The translations under genes and the position numbers were made by a program. Positions 31,856 through 36,828 of a DNA stretch of 36,828 nucleotides are shown here, one piece after another. The stretch's first letter is position 1, and every line of letters starts with the position of its first letter. The notes beneath the pieces were generated by a model. It saw only the letters and a list, made by a program, of their open reading frames with translations. It ran no database searches and had not been told where the DNA came from. This stretch comes from Changshengia sp963803165 (GTDB lineage Bacteria; Chloroflexota; Dormibacteria; Aeolococcales; Aeolococcaceae): the NCBI GenBank assembly GCA_963803165.1, contig CAWDLK010000005.1, positions 1 to 36,828 on the forward strand, written 5' to 3'.

Positions 31856-31891
31856 ATGCTAGGCCCGGAGGATGGCGGACGCACGTCCGCC
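31856..31891 (-). promoter_or_regulatory. Leaderless promoter and inverted repeat of the GNAT gene
   Basis: On the minus strand TAGCAT (31856-31861) lies 6 bases before the ATG, the spacing of leaderless genes. A perfect inverted repeat, GGCGGACG (31874-31881) CA CGTCCGCC (31884-31891), sits where the -35 region would be. It could be an operator for a dimeric regulator acting on this gene or on the divergent GT87-like gene; the binding protein is unknown. Confidence 0.45.
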
Positions 31892-31992
31892 CCTCCGCGC
31901 CCGTCGTTCCTGCCGCGCCGGCAACGAGCGGCGGCAACGGTGCCGTGACCCGAGCTCCGGCGTGCCGGACCGCCCCTATGATCGCGTCTGCC

Positions 31993-33357
31993 ATGTCCCG
32001 ACGGTTGCTGTTCTGCGGCCTTCTCGTCGTATGCGCAGGATTCGCGGTCTTCGCCGTGGTGCACATGCTCCCGCCCGCGCCGGACGGTCTGGCCGAGGAC
32101 TGGCGGGTCTTCTATGCGGCGGCCCAGGTCATCGCCCACGGGGGCAACCCCTATGACCCCGCGACCCTGCACGCGGCCGAGCAGCTGGCGCAGCACTACC
32201 CGGCCGCCCCGTCGTCGGCCGGCGACTTCGTCGACCTGCCCATCGTCGGCCTCCTCCTCCGCGCCTTCAGCTGGCTCCCGTACTGGTGGAGCTACGCGAC
32301 CTTCACCGCCCTCGGCGTGGCGGTGGCGGGAGCCAGCCTGCGGGTGTGGCTCGGCGAGCTCGGCTGGTCCCGGACGGCCCCGTGGGTGGTGGGCGCTCTC
32401 TGCTGCTGGCCGCTCCTCGCCGGCGCTCTCCTCGGCCAGCTCGACCTGCTCCTCCTCGGGGCCACCGTGGGCGGGCTGGTGCTGATGCGGCGCGACCGTC
32501 CCTGGCTGAGCGGTCTCTGCATGGCGGCGGTGCTGCTGAAGCCGCACGTCCTCTGGCCGCTGCCGCTGCTGCTCGCCACCAGCTGGATCGACGACGTGCC
32601 GCGGGTGCGGCGCTTCGCGCTCTCGGCCGGGAGCGTCCTGGTGGCGGGGACCGTTGCCGGCTTCGTCGCGGTCCCCCATGCGGGGTCGTTCTTCGGCCAC
32701 CTGCTCAGCTTCGGCGGCAGCGTGACCGCGGTGCAGCCGGACCTCACCGGCATCCCCGGGCTGCTTGTCCACCTGCCGCAGGGAGCCCTGATCGGCGACG
32801 GCATCGCGCTGCTGGGCGTCGCCGGAGTCCTCTGCCTGGCCGTCGCCAGCGTCCGCCGGCCCGCGCTCCGCGCCCGCTCCGCCGATCGCCGGCAGCTCGT
32901 CCCCCTGGTCGGCGTGGCGCTGTGGCTGGCATGCACCCCGTACGCCCACTCCAACGACGACGTCCTGCTGCTCCCGCTGCTGGCCGCCGTCATCGGCGAG
33001 GGCGGTCGCCGGCTGGACCCGGCGTGGCTCGAGGGGGGGGTGATCGGCTCGCTCGCGCTCATCGCCTGCTTCGTCGGGGCACCGCCGGTGGGGGCGGTCG
33101 CGGTGGTCCTGGTGGTCGCCGCCGGCGCCTGGTTCTGGCGGCGGGTCTCCGGGCCGGCCGTCGCAGCGCTGGCGCTGCCGGCCCTCGTCCTGCTTCCCGA
33201 CATCTCGCCGCTCCACGTGACCCCGGTGTCGTTGACGCCATTCGCGGTGACCCTGGTGCTGGTGGCGGGCGGCCTCGAGCTCCGAGAGTCGCGTCGCGTC
33301 CCCGGGGCCGCGGCGCTCCCGCTGCCAGCCGGCGCGCCCCAGGGCGGCCGCGCCTGA
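31993..33357 (+). CDS. GT87-like (DUF2029) membrane mannosyltransferase
   Basis: A 454-residue protein with about ten hydrophobic spans. EDWRVFYAAAQVIAHGGNPYDP after the first span carries the acidic loop and (G)GNPYD block typical of GT87/DUF2029, and AVLLKPHVLWPLPLLL matches the later LKPxxxxP block. Characterised members are polyprenol-phosphate-mannose-dependent alpha-mannosyltransferases of cell-envelope glycolipids in actinobacteria; the acceptor here is unknown. The open frame runs far upstream, but ATG 31993 begins the first span and lies 11 bases after TATGAT (31976-31981), a -10-like box, so near-leaderless translation is likely. ATG 31978 is inside that box and improbable. Confidence 0.75.
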   Translation: MSRRLLFCGLLVVCAGFAVFAVVHMLPPAPDGLAEDWRVFYAAAQVIAHGGNPYDPATLHAAEQLAQHYPAAPSSAGDFVDLPIVGLLLRAFSWLPYWWSYATFTALGVAVAGASLRVWLGELGWSRTAPWVVGALCCWPLLAGALLGQLDLLLLGATVGGLVLMRRDRPWLSGLCMAAVLLKPHVLWPLPLLLATSWIDDVPRVRRFALSAGSVLVAGTVAGFVAVPHAGSFFGHLLSFGGSVTAVQPDLTGIPGLLVHLPQGALIGDGIALLGVAGVLCLAVASVRRPALRARSADRRQLVPLVGVALWLACTPYAHSNDDVLLLPLLAAVIGEGGRRLDPAWLEGGVIGSLALIACFVGAPPVGAVAVVLVVAAGAWFWRRVSGPAVAALALPALVLLPDISPLHVTPVSLTPFAVTLVLVAGGLELRESRRVPGAAALPLPAGAPQGGRA

Positions 33358-33372
33358 GGGTCGGCACGACCC
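33358..33372 (+). terminator. Short hairpin directly after GT87-like stop
   Basis: GGGTCG (33358-33363) and CGACCC (33367-33372) form a perfect 6-base stem with a GCA loop, beginning at the first base after the stop codon. There is no T-run, so termination would be of the stem-only kind seen in high-GC bacteria. It separates this gene from the thi operon promoter. Confidence 0.45.
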
Positions 33373-33430
33373 CACCGGCGGTCCCCTGACCCCGCCCCTG
33401 GGACGCGCCCCTCCCGCGCCGGGCGGCGGG

Positions 33431-33439
33431 TGATACGCT
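33431..33439 (+). promoter_or_regulatory. Extended -10 promoter of thi operon
   Basis: TGATACGCT matches the TGnTANNNT extended -10. The predicted start of transcription, about 33446, coincides with the first bases of the TPP riboswitch, which supports the assignment. No clear -35 is needed for this promoter type. Confidence 0.5.
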
Positions 33440-33444
33440 CAGCG

Positions 33445-33515
33445 GCGTCCCGGGGTGCCCGATGGCTGAGATCACACCCGAGAACCTGATCTGGGTAATG
33501 CCAGCGTAGGGAGGG
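33445..33515 (+). promoter_or_regulatory. TPP riboswitch (THI element)
   Basis: The aptamer is clear: GGGGTGCCC (33452-33460), GGCTGAGA (33464-33471), ACCC, then AACCTGATCTGGGTAATGCC (33483-33502) and AGCGTAGGGA (33503-33512). P1 probably pairs TCCC (33448-33451) with GGGA (33509-33512). The Shine-Dalgarno of thiD, GGAGGG (33510-33515), overlaps the P1 3' strand and lies 5 bases before ATG 33521. TPP binding, which stabilises P1, should therefore hide the ribosome site directly, without a separate expression platform. Confidence 0.95.
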
Positions 33516-33520
33516 CAGCG

Positions 33521-34311
33521 ATGCCAGTGGCGCGATGTCTGACCATCGCCACCTCGGATTCCGGAGGTGGCGCGGGGATCCAGGCCGACCTCAAGGCGTT
33601 CGCCGCCGCCGGCTGCCACGGGATGTCGGCCATCGTCGCCCTGACCGCCCAGAGCACGGTGGGGGTGCGGGCGATCCACGAGCTGCCCGCCGGCTTCATC
33701 ACCGCGCAGCTCGACGCCGTCGCCGAGGACATCGGGGTCGACGCGGCCAAGACCGGGATGCTCTTCTCGACGCCGATCATCGAGGCCGTGGCCGCCTGGC
33801 TCGAGCGGACGAGCTTCCCGCTGGTCGTCGACCCGGTGATGGTGGCATCGTCGGGAGCGGTGCTGCTCCGGGAGGACGCCGTGTCGACGCTGGTCCGGCG
33901 CCTCTTCCCCGGGCCACGGTGATCACCCCCAACCTCCCCGAGGCCGAGGCGCTGACCGGCCACCGGGGCAGCCGCCGCGAGCTGGCGGAGCGGCTCCACG
34001 CCATGGGCGCGCCGGCGGTGCTGGTCACCGGAGGTCACGGGGACCCCGCCGTCGACCACCTCTTCGACGGCCGCGAGCACCACGAGATCGCGGTGGCCCG
34101 CCATCCCAACGCGGCAACCCACGGCGCGGGCTGCACCCACTCGGCGACGCTCTGCGCCCGGCTCGCCCTGGGCGACGACCTGGTCACCGCCGCCCGGGTC
34201 GCCGCCCGCGTGGCGGCCGACGCCGTGGCTCACGGGCTGGTCGAGATCGGTCGCGGCGACGGGCCGGTCAACGTCCTCCACGCGGCCGGCCCGGCCGCCA
34301 CACGGAGGTGA
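33521..34311 (+). pseudogene. thiD: thiD, HMP/HMP-P kinase, interrupted by a one-base frameshift
   Basis: Phosphorylates 4-amino-5-hydroxymethyl-2-methylpyrimidine (HMP) and HMP-P in thiamine synthesis. The first frame (33521-33922) encodes ATSDSGGGAGIQADLKAF, VALTAQSTVGV and VVDPVMVASSG, then stops at 33920-33922. The rest of ThiD continues in another frame from about 33910: ATVITPNLPEAEALTGH, VLVTGGHGD and THGAGCTHSATLCARLALG with the catalytic Cys. One missing G in the run CCCCGGG (33907-33913) explains it; adding it restores LFPGATVITPNLPEAE and a protein of about 264 residues. Everything else is well preserved, so a sequencing error or very recent mutation is likelier than decay; slippage at CCCC is also conceivable. 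First gene after the TPP riboswitch. Confidence 0.85.
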
Positions 34312-35138
34312 TGCCGGTGGCCGCGCGCTTCTCCCCCGCCGCCTCGCTGACCGCGATCCGCCACACCCGGCCGCTGGTGCATCAGATCACCAACTACGTG
34401 GTCATGAACGAGACCGCCAACATCACCCTCGCGCTGGGCGCGTCGCCGGTGATGGCCCACGCCCTGGACGAGGTCGAGGAGATGGCCGGGTTCGCCGGCG
34501 CGCTGGTGCTCAACATCGGAACCCTCTCGCCGGAGTGGGTGGAGGCGATGCTGCTGGCCGGCCGCGCGGCCAACCGTCACGGCGCCCCCGTGGTCCTCGA
34601 TCCGGTGGGGGCCGGGGCCACCCGGATGCGCACCGAGGCGGCGCGGCGGATCCTCGCCGAGGTCGCGGTCGCGATCGTGCGCGGCAATGCCGCCGAGGTC
34701 GCGGCCCTGATCGGTGAGAGCGCGGAGATCCGGGGCGTCGATTCCGTCGCCGCCGGCGAGCCCGCCGCGCTGGCGGCGGCCGCGGCAGCGGCGCTGGGCT
34801 GCACGGTGGCGGTCACCGGCGCCGTGGACCACGTTGCCGGGCCGGGTGGGAGCACCAGGGTGAGCAACGGCGTGGCCCTGCTCGGCCAGGTGACCGGGAC
34901 CGGCTGCATGGCCACCGCGCTCTGCGCTTGCTTCGCCGCGGTCAACCGCGAGGACCCGCTCCGCGCCGCGACCGAGGCACTGGCCGCGTTCGGCGTCGCC
35001 GCCGAGCACGCCGCGGCGGGCGCGCACGGCCCGGGCAGCTTCCACGTCAACCTCTACGACTGCGTGGCCGCCCTGGACCCGGGCGGCCTCGACGCCGAGG
35101 CCCGCATCGAGCTCGACCCCCCGGCCCCGGCGCGGTGA
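34308..35138 (+). CDS. thiM: Hydroxyethylthiazole kinase
   Basis: A 276-residue ATP-dependent kinase for 4-methyl-5-(2-hydroxyethyl)thiazole, a salvage enzyme of thiamine synthesis. The N-terminal block RPLVHQITNYVVMNETANITLA, cited by position (about 20-41), is diagnostic; ALVLNIGTLSPEWVEAM, VVLDPVGAGATRMRTEAA and GQVTGTGCMATALCA (catalytic Cys) follow. Length is normal. GGAGG at 34304-34308 overlaps the thiD stop; the start may be GTG 34308, ATG 34311 or, with the best spacing from GGAGG, GTG 34317. Its own stop overlaps the thiE GTG (GTGA). Confidence 0.95.
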   Translation: MMPVAARFSPAASLTAIRHTRPLVHQITNYVVMNETANITLALGASPVMAHALDEVEEMAGFAGALVLNIGTLSPEWVEAMLLAGRAANRHGAPVVLDPVGAGATRMRTEAARRILAEVAVAIVRGNAAEVAALIGESAEIRGVDSVAAGEPAALAAAAAAALGCTVAVTGAVDHVAGPGGSTRVSNGVALLGQVTGTGCMATALCACFAAVNREDPLRAATEALAAFGVAAEHAAAGAHGPGSFHVNLYDCVAALDPGGLDAEARIELDPPAPAR

Positions 35139-35719
35139 TCCTCCACGCCATCGTCGCCGACGCCGCCGCCGCCGGCTGGGCCGCGCGCCACGGCGCGTCG
35201 GTGGTCCAGCTGCGGCTCAAGGGTGTGACCACCGCCGAGCGGGTGCGGGTGGGGCGCGCGGTGATCGCCGACCTGCACGATCTGGCCATGATCGTCATGA
35301 ACGACGATGTCGACGCCGCCGTGGAGCTGGGCTGCACGGTCCATCTGGGCCAGGGCGACCGCGGGGCGGAGGCCGCCCGCCGGGCGGGGATCGCCTTTGG
35401 TCGCTCCGCCGGCGGTGTGGAGGAGGCGCGGCGCGCGCAGGCGGAGGGGGCGGTGTACGTGGGAGCCGGCGCGGTCTGGATGACACCGAGCAAGCCCGAC
35501 GCAGGCCCGGCCATCGGCCTCGACGGCCTGGCCGACATCTGCCGGGCCGTCCGCCTCCCGGTGGTCGCCATCGGCGGCGTCGACTCGACCAACGCCGCGT
35601 CCTGCATCGCCGCCGGGGCCGCCGGGGTGGCGGTGATCCGCGCCGTGAGCGAGCTCCCCGGGCTCCGCGCGGTGGTCGACGCGGCGCTGGCGGCGAGGGC
35701 GGCGGGGACCCCGGCGTGA
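35135..35719 (+). CDS. thiE: Thiamine-phosphate synthase
   Basis: Joins HMP-PP and thiazole phosphate to give thiamine phosphate. The protein of 194 residues is a compact TIM barrel: ILHAIVAD (first strand), ASVVQLRLKG (diphosphate-binding QLRxK), MIVMNDDVDAAVELGCTVHLGQGD (Asn-Asp and HLGQxD substrate contacts, cited as separate blocks), VYVGAGAVWMTPSKPDAGPAIGLDGL and VVAIGGVDSTNAASCIAAGAAGVAVI. It is about 15 residues shorter than most ThiE at the N-terminus. The open frame extends further upstream, but GTG 35135, which overlaps the thiM stop, fits the operon's overlap pattern and the family start. Confidence 0.93.
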   Translation: MILHAIVADAAAAGWAARHGASVVQLRLKGVTTAERVRVGRAVIADLHDLAMIVMNDDVDAAVELGCTVHLGQGDRGAEAARRAGIAFGRSAGGVEEARRAQAEGAVYVGAGAVWMTPSKPDAGPAIGLDGLADICRAVRLPVVAIGGVDSTNAASCIAAGAAGVAVIRAVSELPGLRAVVDAALAARAAGTPA

Positions 35720-36828
35720 GCGTGCTGGCCGAGGTCGCGGAGCTGGACGTCCCCTCGCTGCTCGGCATCCCGGTCCGGGAGGGTGTCTACGGGGAGCGGA
35801 TCGCAGCCGTGGAGCCCGGTGGGATCGAATACATCCCCCCATCCGAACGGCACGGGCGGCCGCTGCACCTCTTCTGGATGTGGGCCTCGCCCAACCTGGA
35901 GTTCGCCACCGTCTACGTCGGCGTCCTCCCCGTCGTCCTCTTCGGCGGCGGCTTCTGGCCGACCGCCGTCGCCCTGCTCCTCGGCACCGCCCTCGGGTCG
36001 CTCTTCCAGGGGCTGCTCTCGGTGATGGGACCGCGGCTCGGCGTCGCGCAGATGGTGGAGAGCCGGGCCGGGTTCGGCTTCTTCGGCAACCTGCTTCCGG
36101 CAGGGCTCCAGGTCCTGACCGCGGGGGCCGGCTGGGTGGCCGTGAACAGCGTGAGCGGCGCCTTCGCCCTGCACACCTTCTGTGCCGCGGTGGGGCTGCC
36201 CGTTCCGGCGCTGGTGCCGGCCCTGGCCATCGTCGTCCTGGTGGAGATCCTCGTCGCCTTCGCGGGATACAACTTCATCCACGCCATCGAGCGCTGGGTC
36301 TTCCCCTTCCTGGCGGTGGTCTTCAGCGCCTGCTGCGTGGTGATCTTCCTGCACGCCCGGCCCGGCACCGGCTTCGACGCTGCCGCGGCCGCCGCCGGGG
36401 GCGGTCCGGTGGGGGCGTTCATGATCGCGGTCTTCTTCGCCTTCGCCTACGCCGCGAGCTGGAACCCCTACGCCTCCGACTACAGCCGCTATCTGCCCCG
36501 GCAGGCCAGCCCGGTGCGGGTGGCGCTCTCCGCCGGGCTCGGGCTGCTCGTCACCTGCGGGCTGCTGGAGGTCGCCGGTGCCGCGCTGGCGACCGTGGCG
36601 GGGACCCGGTGGGGGATCAGCGCCATCCCCACCAGCCAGTTCGTCAAGCCATTGCCCGAGGTGCTGGTGGTGATCGCCCCGCTCGCCATCTGCGTGGGCG
36701 CCATCTCGGCCAACGCCATCAACCTCTACAGCAGCGCGATGTCCTTCCTCAGCATGGGGGTCCGGATCGGGGCCCGGCTGCGCCGGGCGATCGCCGCGGT
36801 GGGCTTCGGGGTGGTCGGTTTCGGGGTC
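35716..36828 (+). CDS. NCS1 purine-cytosine/HMP permease, 3' end outside window
   Basis: The frame opens at GTG 35716, overlapping the thiE stop (GTGA), and stays open to the last base, giving 371 residues with no stop, so the C-terminus is missing. It is an integral membrane protein: after an N-terminal hydrophilic stretch with EYIPPSERHGRPLHLFWMWASPNLEF (about 39-64), about eight spans follow. VMGPRLGVAQMVESRAGFGFFGN and SASWNPYASDYSRYLP are hallmark NCS1 blocks (Fcy2/CytX-like). In thiamine operons CytX/ThiXYZ-type permeases import HMP, and the TPP riboswitch plus the lack of thiC here support that substrate. A role for cytosine or purine is the alternative. Confidence 0.9.
   Translation, partial: MSVLAEVAELDVPSLLGIPVREGVYGERIAAVEPGGIEYIPPSERHGRPLHLFWMWASPNLEFATVYVGVLPVVLFGGGFWPTAVALLLGTALGSLFQGLLSVMGPRLGVAQMVESRAGFGFFGNLLPAGLQVLTAGAGWVAVNSVSGAFALHTFCAAVGLPVPALVPALAIVVLVEILVAFAGYNFIHAIERWVFPFLAVVFSACCVVIFLHARPGTGFDAAAAAAGGGPVGAFMIAVFFAFAYAASWNPYASDYSRYLPRQASPVRVALSAGLGLLVTCGLLEVAGAALATVAGTRWGISAIPTSQFVKPLPEVLVVIAPLAICVGAISANAINLYSSAMSFLSMGVRIGARLRRAIAAVGFGVVGFGV

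Overview
The window is about 36.8 kb of very GC-rich (about 70% by eye) bacterial DNA, densely packed with genes. High GC, frequent GTG/TTG starts, many 4-base stop/start overlaps (ATGA or GTGA) and several -10-like boxes only 6-12 bases from a start codon suggest an actinobacterium or a high-GC Chloroflexota/Dormibacteraeota-type soil bacterium. No rRNA or other phylogenetic marker is present, so this assignment is weak. I found no tRNA, CRISPR array or phage genes; the only mobile DNA is the 3' end of an IS30-type transposase at the left edge.

Layout. 1-348: IS30-type transposase remnant. 379-4278: PLP decarboxylase, divergent from a PadR regulator that heads a DrrA/DrrB-like ABC exporter; a perfect inverted repeat lies on the PadR promoter. 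4291-14041, all minus strand: aldo/keto reductase, GT-C-like membrane protein, glutaryl-CoA-dehydrogenase-like flavoprotein, Nramp-superfamily transporter with a non-canonical metal site, soluble PRC/MgtE_N/CBS protein, and an OmpR-type two-component pair. 14374-20763, minus strand: a six-gene chemosensory operon in the order cheW, cheA-REC, cheB, cheR-TPR, cheW-like, REC-GGDEF. Its parts match the Wsp pathway (WspB/E/F/C/D/R), but no receptor gene is in the window. 21280-25704, plus strand: glutaredoxin-thioredoxin reductase fusion, zinc-type dehydrogenase, short-chain dehydrogenase, SAM methyltransferase. 25726-33357: DinB-like protein, large GH63-type glucosidase, EamA transporter, lipoprotein with DGGxxW repeats, GNAT acetyltransferase and GT87-like mannosyltransferase. 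33445-36828: TPP riboswitch, thiD (interrupted by a one-base frameshift), thiM, thiE and an NCS1 permease cut by the window edge, together a thiamine-precursor salvage operon.

How they work together. The chemosensory genes should form a phosphorelay from a receptor array to a diguanylate cyclase, so the output is c-di-GMP (surface or biofilm state) rather than a flagellar motor. Nramp and MgtE_N/CBS look like a transporter and a cytoplasmic Mg2+ sensor encoded side by side, just downstream of a two-component system. The thi operon would import the pyrimidine, phosphorylate pyrimidine and thiazole, and couple them, under TPP feedback. The strongest candidates for something new are the receptor-less Wsp-like operon with a 26-codon ORF exactly bridging cheA and cheB, and the Nramp/MgtE_N pair.
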